A stretch of DNA of 64,000 bases from Pirellulaceae bacterium (GTDB taxonomy: Bacteria; Planctomycetota; Planctomycetia; Pirellulales; Pirellulaceae): NCBI GenBank assembly GCA_016784735.1, contig JADHUC010000008.1:1-64000 (forward strand). Reading direction: 5' to 3'. The translations under genes were made by a program, and so were the position numbers. Of the stretch, positions 6,792 through 15,351 are shown piece by piece; position 1 is the stretch's first letter; each line of letters starts with the position of its first letter. Below the pieces are notes generated by a model, which saw nothing but the letters and a program-made list of their open reading frames with translations, did not search any database and was not told the origin of the DNA.

Positions 6792-9626
6792 TCACTTGAA
6801 GGCACGGGGCCAACCGCCGTGGTGTGTGATGGCCTCGTCGATTTCGCGCATGCAGCGTAACGTCTCGGCCAACGAAGCGACAATCTGGCGATAAACTGCC
6901 GCATCCGCACTCGTTAGCATCCGGCCACGCCGGTCTTTCAGCCATTTTCTGCAGACTTGATGACCTCCTGCGTGGAAATCCCAGACCTCCTCTGGCACAC
7001 CGTCGAACCAACAACGGTCGCTGACAAACACGCGGCCTTCTCGATACTTGGGGAAGCCGCGATTCAGCGACCAACGGCCAGCCGAGTCCGCCCCCGTAAA
7101 ACCGTACCCGTCCGGGCGTGAAACGTCCGATGTGCGCAGCAAATGGCAATCGGCCAGTCTTGCCCCAAACTCGCGGAGCGTGCAGAACAGTTGCAGATCA
7201 TGTGGCAAGAAAACGCGAGGAAAATCAGTGCGCAGCACCTCCGCGTACCGTTCGCGATAAGTCGGCGAGAAGAACAGGGCGTAGCAGTAGTACGCCAGAT
7301 CGTCAGGACCGAAAGACTCGCGTAGATTGCCTGTGCCGTCGTCGGTCCAAGTTAATCCCAAAGCCCGACTTGTTTCGGCGACGAACGGTTCGCTGAAATT
7401 GGCACGGCGATGTGTCACGCCGTCTTTCTTCTCCTTGTACAGATGGACCGGAAACACCGATTCGCTGCCTCGATTGTCCGAACGGATGACTCCGTCGAGC
7501 GTGAGGCCATCGGTAATCCAGAAGTAGTTGCACGGCTGTGTGGGTAGCATCTGCCGTCGGGCGACGATGGCCATGTTGTCGCCCGCAAGGATATGCTGAG
7601 TAACCTCGCTACGTGGCCAATCGACCATCCAATCCGCCCAATAGATGACGCGCCGGTCGAACGGTCGGTACCAGCATGGTCGGATGTAGTCGCGCCAGTT
7701 CTTGTCCTCGGCCATGCGACGACGGGAAACGGGCAACTTCCATCCGCGCGTGTCGCCGGGCGGGTATTTCGCCGAACGGCTGTTCGTGAAATAACGCCGG
7801 CGGATTTCTTCGTCAGGGATCGACAGATCACGAAACTGCTCCATTCGGTCGAGAAGCTCCTCCTCATCGAAGGCAATGACGAAGCTGTCACGAGCGGTCA
7901 CGGGAGCCGTCACGTTTACCGCCATGGTATCGGACAGACGAAACCCGCGTTCGTACTCTTGCCGAAGCGCGTCATCCCGTGGAACGAACACGTAGTCGGG
8001 ACCGCGTGGCGTCAGCGGTGTTGCGGTTGTCGCGTTTCTCTCTCGGGATGAATCCGCGCTCGCCGCAGTGGATGACAACGTCGCAAGCTTCTTGTCTGCT
8101 TCTCCCCATAATTCCGCGTGCTCGACCTTACATCGTTCGCCTTTCCCGGGCCGGCGCGAGAAAAGCCCTATCGCTGTTCCCTGCTCGATGGCGAATACGT
8201 TTTGGTCCAGGCCTCCTTGTGGCGCTCGCTCCTTCTTTTTTCGGTTGCCGTGCAAATCGACGACCGTGATCCGAGAAAAAGTGCGCATGAGTTGCTGACG
8301 CATGCCGCGGAACGTTGGATTGTCCAAGTACCCGTGATTCGATACCAGACCGATGATGCCGCAACCTGCGGATTCGATGTTCCAGTGGGCGTAGCGCATG
8401 AACTTGACGTAGTCGTCCTGCAGCCAATGCTTTCGTTCGCCAAGCGGCCGCCCGTCAACCTCGTAGTAGTTGGCCCAATCGCCGGCCTCGGGCGACCTGC
8501 CTTTCAGCAATTCGGTAATCCACCGACCTTGCTGTTCGGAAATGCCAGAGAATGGCGGATTGCCGACCACAACCGTGAATGGCATCGCGTAGCTGGCGTC
8601 GCGTGCGGCGCTGACGGCACGCTTGATTGCGGCCGAATGGCCACCAAACGAACGCAACTGTTGCGCGGGCCCGACCAACGTATTGGCCAAGTGCACCTGA
8701 AGCTTCGCGGGTGCGTCGAAGGTGAATCCGGTCTCGGCCAACTTGTCAACCAGTTTCAATTGCGCAACGGCACATGCAGGTAACATCAGTTCCAGGCCGA
8801 CGATCCGCGGCAGGAGTTGGCTGGGCACGTACTCGTTCCAGCGTCGGTTCACCTCATTTGCGTTACATCCGCTCGCGATCCAACGCTCCGTTAGCTTGCG
8901 ATGAATCAGGCTGACGACTTCGACCAGGAAGATACCGGTTCCCATGGCAGGATCCAGAACCGTAACGAACGGGCTCTGCGGATCGGCACCGCGGGGAATC
9001 GCCAGTTCATCGTGACGCTGCGCGTACTCGCTCCACGTGACGAGGTCGGCAAGACCGTCGACCAAATCGAACTCGTCACGCAGAGACCGGTCGACTTGTT
9101 GGACGATGTACTTCGCGATTGGGGCGGGTGTGTAGAAGACACCGTGAGTCGTCCGTCGGCCGGAATCGTATTGCGCGAGAAAACGTTCGTAGAAGTGGAT
9201 TATTGGGTCATGTCGATGCGACGCGTAATCAACTTGCGAGGCTAACCTGGCGGTCTGGTCCGGAGGATGCTCCGCGCGGGCGGCAGCCGCGCCCATTTCC
9301 CGTTCAGCCGTCAGTGAGAGACAGTCGCTCCAGATTGTCTGCCATAGCGGATTCGAATTTGCGAGCAACCAATCGAAGGCTCCACCGTCCCGAAAAGTGT
9401 CGTGGGCCAGCCGCAGGACCGCGGTACTGCAAGCGACCGTCTGCGCGTAAAGATCCGCGAAATCGTCGTCTGAAAGGGTCGTAGCAGTGGCCGACTGGAC
9501 CCAATCACGGATCGCTCGCAGCGATGGTCCCTCGGTATTGGACTGCAGTCGGCGCGCAACCTCGCTGCGTTGGTTGTTCGTCCACTGGACGGTGTCTCGT
9601 ACGAATTGGCGGAGGTCGCGGTTCAT
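6792..9626 (-). CDS. Type ISP/IIG-like N6-adenine DNA methyltransferase
   Basis: A 944-residue class I methyltransferase. The segment HFYERFLAQYDSGRRTTHGV (near 144-163) followed by FYTPAPIAKYIV is the N-terminal signature of type ISP (LlaGI-like) and DISARM-type methylases. SAM-binding motif I is DPAMGTGIF (225-233) and catalytic motif IV is NPPF (356-359), as expected for N6-adenine methylation. The C-terminal half resembles a target-recognition region. The Mrr-like nuclease and helicase domains that precede this module in LlaGI are absent, and no restriction or DISARM gene is adjacent, so it may be an orphan methylase. The ATG at 9626 has no strong ribosome site. Confidence 0.85.
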   Translation of the reverse strand: MNRDLRQFVRDTVQWTNNQRSEVARRLQSNTEGPSLRAIRDWVQSATATTLSDDDFADLYAQTVACSTAVLRLAHDTFRDGGAFDWLLANSNPLWQTIWSDCLSLTAEREMGAAAARAEHPPDQTARLASQVDYASHRHDPIIHFYERFLAQYDSGRRTTHGVFYTPAPIAKYIVQQVDRSLRDEFDLVDGLADLVTWSEYAQRHDELAIPRGADPQSPFVTVLDPAMGTGIFLVEVVSLIHRKLTERWIASGCNANEVNRRWNEYVPSQLLPRIVGLELMLPACAVAQLKLVDKLAETGFTFDAPAKLQVHLANTLVGPAQQLRSFGGHSAAIKRAVSAARDASYAMPFTVVVGNPPFSGISEQQGRWITELLKGRSPEAGDWANYYEVDGRPLGERKHWLQDDYVKFMRYAHWNIESAGCGIIGLVSNHGYLDNPTFRGMRQQLMRTFSRITVVDLHGNRKKKERAPQGGLDQNVFAIEQGTAIGLFSRRPGKGERCKVEHAELWGEADKKLATLSSTAASADSSRERNATTATPLTPRGPDYVFVPRDDALRQEYERGFRLSDTMAVNVTAPVTARDSFVIAFDEEELLDRMEQFRDLSIPDEEIRRRYFTNSRSAKYPPGDTRGWKLPVSRRRMAEDKNWRDYIRPCWYRPFDRRVIYWADWMVDWPRSEVTQHILAGDNMAIVARRQMLPTQPCNYFWITDGLTLDGVIRSDNRGSESVFPVHLYKEKKDGVTHRRANFSEPFVAETSRALGLTWTDDGTGNLRESFGPDDLAYYCYALFFSPTYRERYAEVLRTDFPRVFLPHDLQLFCTLREFGARLADCHLLRTSDVSRPDGYGFTGADSAGRWSLNRGFPKYREGRVFVSDRCWFDGVPEEVWDFHAGGHQVCRKWLKDRRGRMLTSADAAVYRQIVASLAETLRCMREIDEAITHHGGWPRAFK

Positions 9627-9726
9627 CGACAGGAGGCCATAAGCTTGTTACTGCCCCAGATTGTCGCGCACGAGACCAAAACGGAAAAGAAGGGGGTGAA
9701 ACTAGAAGTCCGCCAATGGTGATACG

Positions 9727-9764
9727 AAAACACTCCGGCTTATGGCCAGCGCCGGGGTGTTTTT
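9727..9764 (-). terminator. Rho-independent terminator, bidirectional in form
   Basis: Arms AAAACACTCCGGC (9727-9739) and GCCGGGGTGTTTTT (9751-9764) pair with one mismatch around an 11-base loop, with A-rich and T-rich flanks. It lies 40 bases past the stop of the Pro-rich protein gene (minus strand) and before the methyltransferase start, so it probably separates these two transcripts. Confidence 0.75.
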
Positions 9765-9802
9765 CACGGCATGACATGGCGTCGTCGGCATCTGGCAGCG
9801 AA

Positions 9803-10978
9803 CTACGGTCGTACGGCACGCCAGCCGCCGCTGTCCAACTTTTCTTTCTCTTCGACAGCAACCGGTTTGGTCACCCCGGTTTTTGTCCGTCGCTGGATGA
9901 CTCTTTTCTGTTTTTCAGGCCAGGCGATTGTCGAGTAGGCCCATGCGGGGCGAGCGGATCGGTTGGCTGTTCTGTCGTTAGGATCGAAGAGACTGGGGGC
10001 TGCGGGAACTTGTTTGCGATCTGTACCGGCGTCGGGGTCCGGAACGGGTGTGAGATCCAGGATACCGCCCGCGGGCGGCGTTGGCTCTTTCTTCACTTCG
10101 TGAGACGCCCCGTCGCTTGATCGGCCACTTGACTCGCCACTCGATTCCAACGGCGGGAAATTCGTGGTCGTTGTCCCCGGTTGGCCATTTCCCGAAGGTG
10201 GAAGGCCGGACGGCGACAGGTTGGTCGGTTGATCGGCAGGCAGGGACGGCTGCGGCGTCGGTGGCAACGCCGGCGTCGCTGGCGCGGTAGGGGGTGTGTA
10301 GTAGGGCGTTGTGGCCGGTGGGGCACTCGTCGTGCTCGCGCCGGGCACAATGGTCCCTGGATAGTAGCCCGTAACTGCGGGACTAGCGGGAGGGGGCCAA
10401 GGCACCGTCACCGGCGAATAGACAGGTCGATACGTTGTGTACGGGAGTCGACGAAATTGCCACGAGTACGTCGTGCAGGGCTGCATGCTCGTCGTGGGGG
10501 CGCCCGTCACGGGATGGTAGGTAATCACCGGCCGGTAGTTCGTCGTAGGCACTCGCATCAGTCGAGTTCGATAGCGGACCTCGGGCCGATAGCCGACTGC
10601 GCGGCGGCAGAATAGTCGTTCACACCAGGAGCCAAACGTCGTCGTCGGCGCGGCGGGGGCGTACACCGGCGACGCGTTGGAGGTCGTAGCCGGGCCTGCC
10701 CAAGTTGTCGGTGGCACGGCGGTAGTTGGTGGCGGCGTTGCAGCACCGGGCGGCAACGTGACGTTGGGCGGCGTGGTAATGACAGGTACTGGCGTTGGGG
10801 ATACGGGCGGAGTTGCCGGAAGGGCGACCGGCGCCGCTGGCGGGCTGGCCCCGTAGTAGTTCGGCCAGGATCGCATCCAGTCCATCAGCGTATAGGCGTC
10901 GGCATCTTCGAGGCCCACGTTTGCATGCAGTAGGACGACGCACGCGACGATTATCGCTTTCACCGCTGGTCGTGACAT
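9803..10978 (-). CDS. Exported Pro/Thr-rich protein
   Basis: A 391-residue protein with an N-terminal signal-like helix (AIIVACVVLLHANVGLEDA). Residues 40-115 and 215-330 are low-complexity and rich in Pro, Thr and Ala. A middle segment (about 120-215) has two Cys residues (WCERLFCRRAVG) and repeats of the form TTYRPV, e.g. RLPYTTYRPVYSP and VPTTNYRPVITYHP. Such tyrosine/proline-rich exported proteins are common in planctomycetes but have no known function. The C-terminus is basic. GGAG precedes the ATG. Most likely a cell-surface or wall component; this is inference. Confidence 0.65.
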   Translation of the reverse strand: MSRPAVKAIIVACVVLLHANVGLEDADAYTLMDWMRSWPNYYGASPPAAPVALPATPPVSPTPVPVITTPPNVTLPPGAATPPPTTAVPPTTWAGPATTSNASPVYAPAAPTTTFGSWCERLFCRRAVGYRPEVRYRTRLMRVPTTNYRPVITYHPVTGAPTTSMQPCTTYSWQFRRLPYTTYRPVYSPVTVPWPPPASPAVTGYYPGTIVPGASTTSAPPATTPYYTPPTAPATPALPPTPQPSLPADQPTNLSPSGLPPSGNGQPGTTTTNFPPLESSGESSGRSSDGASHEVKKEPTPPAGGILDLTPVPDPDAGTDRKQVPAAPSLFDPNDRTANRSARPAWAYSTIAWPEKQKRVIQRRTKTGVTKPVAVEEKEKLDSGGWRAVRP

Positions 10979-11269
10979 GTTGCTTCTCCGCGTTCGGTTC
11001 AGGTTATGGCGGTCATGCCGGTACGCTGCCCGTTGCGTGTAGGCGCACGAAGGCGCGCAGCCAGATGATGTAATTTAGGCCACAAGCAACGATTGTGGAG
11101 CGGAAAGGAAAGAGATTTCCAGATCTCGGCTCAGATTTCCTTCAGATGCACGGCAAAGGAGAACCTGACAAGCCTCGAAAGGCGAGCCGGTTGGGCAAAC
11201 GGGCGCGGCCGCGACGAGCGTGTGGCCGTGCGAAGTTGCCGGTGTGCGAGGTAGCAATCAAAGCCCCGT

Positions 11270-11902
11270 CTAACCCTGATCATCCGCTCCGCCTGATCTT
11301 TCCTCATAAACGTCGTACAGCGACATAAGCATCTCGCGCAGGTTTCCTTGATGGGCGGAAAAGGCGCAAGACACGTCCTCCGCGGTAATCCGCGAAACGC
11401 GTTGTTGGGGCAACAGGCGCGCGACCAGTGTCCGCGCAAGTTCCAGCGATGTCTCGGTCTCCCACACCGCCGGCAGCCCCACGGAAGCGTGAGCACTGAC
11501 CAGCAATCCCGCGCCGCGCGATCGGCAATTCCGCTTCAGCATCACGCGGCTGAACCAGCCAAGCTGTTCGTATCCATCGACGACCACCTGAGTATGACGA
11601 TTCCAGCCGCTCTTGGTGCGTTGTGCAATTCTCAACCGCCGCTCCGAATCGTGCAGCACGCACAACTCGACGCGACGCCCGGCTTCCTCCAACAATGGCG
11701 CCAGCGAATGCAACAACGCAGTCTTTCCGCTACCGTGTGGTCCAATGATCTGTCCCCACCAGTCGGCCTCGCGCAGTTTGGTCACCAGACGCGCCGCGTC
11801 GGTTCCTTTCGGGAAAAGGTAATCGACGGTAGTCGGGCTTATGAAACGCGTCGAGAACGGGTTGCTCACCAAAGCCGCAGGATCAAGGTCATTGTCGTTC
11901 AT
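11270..11902 (-). CDS. P-loop ATPase (AAA-like, small)
   Basis: A 210-residue protein with Walker A GPHGSGKT near residue 55 and a Walker B-like strand TQVVVDGYEQL. The N-terminus (NPFSTRFISPTTVDYLF) resembles short planctomycete ATPases that start with an NPF...T..I.P motif. The C-terminal part has LAR/LLP helices like a small AAA lid, but no clear sensor arginines. It lies 45 bases downstream of an arrestin-like gene and is the last gene of a three-gene minus-strand set. It probably drives or gates an assembly involving the two upstream arrestin-like proteins; that is a guess from context only. Confidence 0.75.
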   Translation of the reverse strand: MNDNDLDPAALVSNPFSTRFISPTTVDYLFPKGTDAARLVTKLREADWWGQIIGPHGSGKTALLHSLAPLLEEAGRRVELCVLHDSERRLRIAQRTKSGWNRHTQVVVDGYEQLGWFSRVMLKRNCRSRGAGLLVSAHASVGLPAVWETETSLELARTLVARLLPQQRVSRITAEDVSCAFSAHQGNLREMLMSLYDVYEERSGGADDQG

Positions 11903-11947
11903 GCCAAAGTGGGATTGGGATTCGTCGAGCGGGGACGTCGGCCCGGT

Positions 11948-12373
11948 CTATTCCGGGGTGGCCGTTCGTCCGACTGAGGGGCGCGGCAGCAACTGAAAGG
12001 CGCGATCGACGAAAGTCTCTTTGCCGCGTCCCCAAAACAGCCGTACACGCACGCACCAGCGGATTTTGACAATCAAGCCGTTGTAGCTCATCGGAGTTTG
12101 CGGGAGCCGTGTGTCGAGGCAGTGTAATTGCCTGATGTCCCCATCGACTACGTCGCTCGGAGTGTACCGCTCGAAGTAGTGGACGCCAAGATCCTCGTCC
12201 CCCTTGCCTTCGGTGTACCACATAACGGAGATCTCGACCGCTTGGATATCCGACGGCTGAATCGCGTCGATCTGGTATTCGCACTCCAACTGCTCGCCCG
12301 GATGGAAGACACAGTTCGGGCTACGAATTCGTATCGCGATTAGCGGATCGATCGCCGTCTTTATCGCCGTCAT
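11948..12373 (-). CDS. Small arrestin-like beta-sandwich protein
   Basis: A 141-residue soluble protein. The pattern F.PGEQLECEYQID, ISVMWYTEGKGDEDLGVHYF and PMSYNGLIVKIRWCVRVRLFWGRGKE matches arrestin/SpoOM-like sandwiches in general shape. It overlaps the 3' end of the preceding gene by 53 bases if ATG 12373 is used; a later start is possible and no strong ribosome site is seen. Its C-terminal half is analogous to the C-terminal soluble domain of its upstream neighbour, as if the pair supplied the two halves of an arrestin fold. Confidence 0.6.
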   Translation of the reverse strand: MTAIKTAIDPLIAIRIRSPNCVFHPGEQLECEYQIDAIQPSDIQAVEISVMWYTEGKGDEDLGVHYFERYTPSDVVDGDIRQLHCLDTRLPQTPMSYNGLIVKIRWCVRVRLFWGRGKETFVDRAFQLLPRPSVGRTATPE

Positions 12374-13388
12374 GATCGGGGTGGACGATGATGGGAAAAC
12401 TTCGCTCGTAAGGGGGCCATGCGTCAGCCTGGCCGGAAATGACCAGCTTCCAGTTTATCGCGTTGTGTTCAGATTGAAATGAGTGCATGGCGTCATGGGG
12501 AATATCAAACGAACATTCGTGCTCGAAAGGGATTCCCGGATCGATCGAGAATTCGGTCTTGCGGAAGACCTGCCGGTCGAACACTCTCTTCTGCTCGGTG
12601 CGGACATCCGTCCCTTGCCGATAGGTGGCCGCCTCCTCACACACGAGATTCAAGGCCAGTGTCCGCATCGACAGGCGACCTGCCTGGGACACATACACAT
12701 CGTACTTGCCGCCGCGGCGTAAGGGATGAAACGAGATCTCCAGGTTCGTTGGGCCGATCCCCGTATGAATCACGATCTGACGCACCAGGTCGTACACCGA
12801 ACAGCCGCCGATCACCAGGAAGGGAACGGTGAAAAACGTCAAGAACCACTCAGGATCGCGGGCCAGAAAGCTATTCGTCGCGTAGACGACCAACACAACC
12901 GCACTGACATTCCAAACCAGACAGAACAGCGTGGCGAAGACCAGACGCCATGCAGGCGATTGGACCACGGGCAAGCGGTAACGCAGTTTGACCCCAGGAC
13001 TATTCGTCAGATTGGCTTCGCTGGGGACACAAGGCGGTGGCCGACGGGACCCGCCGGTTCGGCCGGTCAAGTCGATCTTGGCGGCTTTCTTGGCCAGTGC
13101 CGACCGCCGCTCGGCAGACGCGCGCACGTTGAGCACCGTCCAGATAAGCCCGCCACCGCCGAGCAAGATGAACGACCCCAACACCAACACCATGACCCAG
13201 AAGCCAAAACCCGGCTGGAAACGTGGCGATGCCGCCATGGACTGAGAGGCGATCAGCGCAGCCAGCGACACTGCGCCCAGCACGAAGAGCGTTCCCGAAA
13301 ACACGACCTCCCCCACCGTGCCCACCAGCTTCGAACCGGTGCGACGGGTGCCGCGTTTCTTTTCCCACAATCTGAACACCCGTGCCAC
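12321..13388 (-). CDS. Membrane protein with C-terminal arrestin-like domain
   Basis: A 355-residue protein starting at GTG with GGGAG eight bases upstream. Two hydrophobic helices lie at about residues 25-48 and 60-85, and two more at about 150-175 and 182-205. They are followed by a soluble beta-rich domain of about 140 residues. The segments IPFEHECSFDIPHDAMHSF, INWKLVISGQ and PIIVHP match the strand pattern of arrestin-like proteins. It leads a likely operon with the small arrestin-like and P-loop genes. I do not recognise a named family and infer a membrane-anchored scaffold. Confidence 0.65.
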   Translation of the reverse strand: MARVFRLWEKKRGTRRTGSKLVGTVGEVVFSGTLFVLGAVSLAALIASQSMAASPRFQPGFGFWVMVLVLGSFILLGGGGLIWTVLNVRASAERRSALAKKAAKIDLTGRTGGSRRPPPCVPSEANLTNSPGVKLRYRLPVVQSPAWRLVFATLFCLVWNVSAVVLVVYATNSFLARDPEWFLTFFTVPFLVIGGCSVYDLVRQIVIHTGIGPTNLEISFHPLRRGGKYDVYVSQAGRLSMRTLALNLVCEEAATYRQGTDVRTEQKRVFDRQVFRKTEFSIDPGIPFEHECSFDIPHDAMHSFQSEHNAINWKLVISGQADAWPPYERSFPIIVHPDHDGDKDGDRSANRDTNS

Positions 13389-13505
13389 AGAGAGCGCTCC
13401 CGCAAAAGGAATTCCAATTCCGGGATGCTATTGTACTCATTCTGCGCACATGGGAATCCCGGCACGCGCAATCGGGCGAGAGAATCCCATCATCTAGGGC
13501 TGCAG

Positions 13506-14372
13506 TCAACCAGCATTTCGGACGGCCTCTGCCTCATCGTCAGAGCCTTCGCGGTCGTCGCTGGGGAACAGCTTGATTGTAGACTTCGGCGGTGCCCGTC
13601 GTTCCCGCACGAACCCCCGTTTTCCCGCTAGCATGAACTCGAAGAAGGCCGCAGCCGGGCCGGTGGGGAACTGCTGCTGCAAGGTCTGTAGTATTTCGCC
13701 AAAAGTCAACTCGCTGCGATAGATGACGCGGTAGGCCTTCTTCAATTGCAGGATGTCTTCCCTCGCATACCCACTTCGCCGAAGCCCGATGCGGTTTAGC
13801 CCGACCACTTCGCTGCTGAGTCCGTCGATCATCACGAACGGCAGTACATCCTGACTGATGTGCGCTTGGCCGCCCACCATGGCAAGCTGACCGACCCGGC
13901 AAAACTGGTGAATGCCCGCGGCGCCGGAAATGTACGCCCGACTCTCGATGGTGACATGACCCGCAATCATGGCATTATTGGTGACGATCGTATGCTCGCC
14001 CACGTGACAATCGTGACCCACGTGGGCGTTGACCATAAACATATTGCCGTTACCAACAACGGTACAGCTATGTTCCTGCAAACCGCAGTTTATCGTGGCG
14101 TTCTCTCGGATGATGTTGCCATCACCGATCTTTAGCCGCCCAACGCGTTCGCCCGCTTGGACATGCTGAGGGCGTCCTCCAAGAACCGCACCTTCGTACA
14201 CCTTATTATCCTTGCCCAGTTCAGTGCGCGCTTTGATAACCGCGTGACCGGCCAACTGGCTGCCATTTCCGATAACCGTGTCACCTTCGACGATCGAAAA
14301 CGGTCCGATGGTCACGTTCGAGCCAATCTGGGCTTGCGGATCGACAATTGCAGTCGCGTGAATGTTAGGCAC
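13506..14372 (-). CDS. lpxA: Acyl-ACP--UDP-N-acetylglucosamine O-acyltransferase
   Basis: A 288-residue left-handed beta-helix acyltransferase that performs the first step of lipid A synthesis in the cytosol. It has hexapeptide repeats from HATAIVDPQAQIG, the catalytic His region MVNAHVGHDCHVG, and the family segments AGHVTIESRAYISG, HQFCRVGQLAMVGG and LNRIGLRRSGY. GTG at 14372 (VPNIHATAIV) is preferred because AGAGGAAG precedes it; an ATG at 14390 has no ribosome site. The C-terminal tail after residue 255 is longer and more charged than usual. It shows that the organism can make lipid A. No other lpx gene is nearby. Confidence 0.92.
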   Translation of the reverse strand: MPNIHATAIVDPQAQIGSNVTIGPFSIVEGDTVIGNGSQLAGHAVIKARTELGKDNKVYEGAVLGGRPQHVQAGERVGRLKIGDGNIIRENATINCGLQEHSCTVVGNGNMFMVNAHVGHDCHVGEHTIVTNNAMIAGHVTIESRAYISGAAGIHQFCRVGQLAMVGGQAHISQDVLPFVMIDGLSSEVVGLNRIGLRRSGYAREDILQLKKAYRVIYRSELTFGEILQTLQQQFPTGPAAAFFEFMLAGKRGFVRERRAPPKSTIKLFPSDDREGSDDEAEAVRNAG

Positions 14373-14683
14373 GTTGCTTCCTCTCGTCATCGAGCGTCAA
14401 CGGCTCGTGGGCGACCTGATCACCGCCGCGTTGGGAAATCGGAGCCAATTCTCGCGCCGCTCCGCGGACTTGGCACGACGGGCCCCCAATCTAGACACGC
14501 AGCCGGGCAGTGCTACCACATCATCGGCTAGTGGGATTATGCGGATTGAGCCGATTTTGCGGATTCAGATACCAACTCACCACCTCCCCCCTGCGATGAA
14601 CGAGGGGAACCTGCTAAACTTGCATGGTAGTCACAAATAAAACTCCGCCGATCCGTTCAAGAGCAAAAAGGGGGCTGCAGTCA
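14373..14683. other. Intergenic region with a degenerate repeat
   Basis: No gene is visible. The 16 bases at 14592-14607 (TGCGATGAACGAGGGG) match exactly, in inverse orientation, the loop side of the folded element at 20057-20177. This suggests a degraded copy of the same repeat family. The region must also hold promoters for the divergent lpxA and TPR genes, which I could not locate. Confidence 0.45.
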
Positions 14684-15019
14684 ATGGCCGATAAGCATGA
14701 ATTGTACGCCGAGGGCGAAAAACTGAAGGACGAGGGCAAAGACGAAGAGGCCATTGAGAAATTCCTCGAAGTCGTTCAAGCCGACGAGGCATTCGCGTTA
14801 CCTCATTTCGCTCTGGCTGTCCTCTACGGCAAGATGGGTGATCACGAGAAAGCGGTCAAACACGGCGAACGGGCTTGTGAACTGGACCCAAACGATCCGT
14901 TTTCGTTTACGGCCATGAGCGTCACCTATCAGCGAGCGTACGCCGGTACTCAGAACCAGGAGTACATACACAGGGCCGAAGACGCCATGCGACGGGCACA
15001 CGGTATACAAGGGGGGTAG
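14684..15019 (+). CDS. Small TPR-repeat protein
   Basis: A 111-residue cytosolic protein beginning MADKHELYAEGEKLKDEGKD. It contains two or three tetratricopeptide helical pairs, visible as AIEKFLEVVQADEAFALPHF and AVKHGERACELDPNDPFSF. A GGGGG run precedes the ATG by a few bases. TPR repeats mediate protein contacts; no partner is evident. An upstream in-frame start at 14624 would add twenty residues without a repeat and is less likely. Confidence 0.75.
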   Translation: MADKHELYAEGEKLKDEGKDEEAIEKFLEVVQADEAFALPHFALAVLYGKMGDHEKAVKHGERACELDPNDPFSFTAMSVTYQRAYAGTQNQEYIHRAEDAMRRAHGIQGG

Positions 15020-15143
15020 TGAAACGCTTGGCAACAACTCGTTTCACGATAGGCCGCTAGCATTCAGACGTTGGCAGTGGCGCGAGTGAATGCTATATTC
15101 TGTGCTTCTGACAACATGCAGCATGACGATAGGAGACATCTAC

Positions 15144-15329
15144 GTGAGTTGTAGCGAACGCCGGAAAGAACTGAAACGTCGTCGCCAGCGAAAGCGGAAG
15201 ATCACTCATTTCAAACACCGGTCCGAAAACGCAAGCGTCTCCGAAAAGGCACATTTGGCTGCCAAGATCCGCAATATGACACCCGGCGCGGACGCCATTA
15301 TCGAGAGCCTAAAGCTAGAAGAACGCTAG
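15144..15329 (+). CDS. Very small basic protein, DUF6800-like
   Basis: A 61-residue, lysine/arginine-rich protein starting at GTG with AGGAGA at 15131-15136. The core RRKELKRRRQRKRKITHFK followed by a helical tail recalls a short planctomycete family that I remember as DUF6800; this is tentative. No membrane segment. The strong ribosome site supports translation from GTG, so an ATG-only gene finder would misplace its start at an upstream codon. Confidence 0.6.
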   Translation: MSCSERRKELKRRRQRKRKITHFKHRSENASVSEKAHLAAKIRNMTPGADAIIESLKLEER

Positions 15330-15351
15330 CATAGCCCGGCTTCCTGGGTCT

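Noticed and set aside
6792-13388. A classical defence island
   Set aside because: Besides the methylase there is no nuclease, helicase, toxin or recombinase; neighbours are envelope-type or unrecognised genes, so the label would be unsupported.
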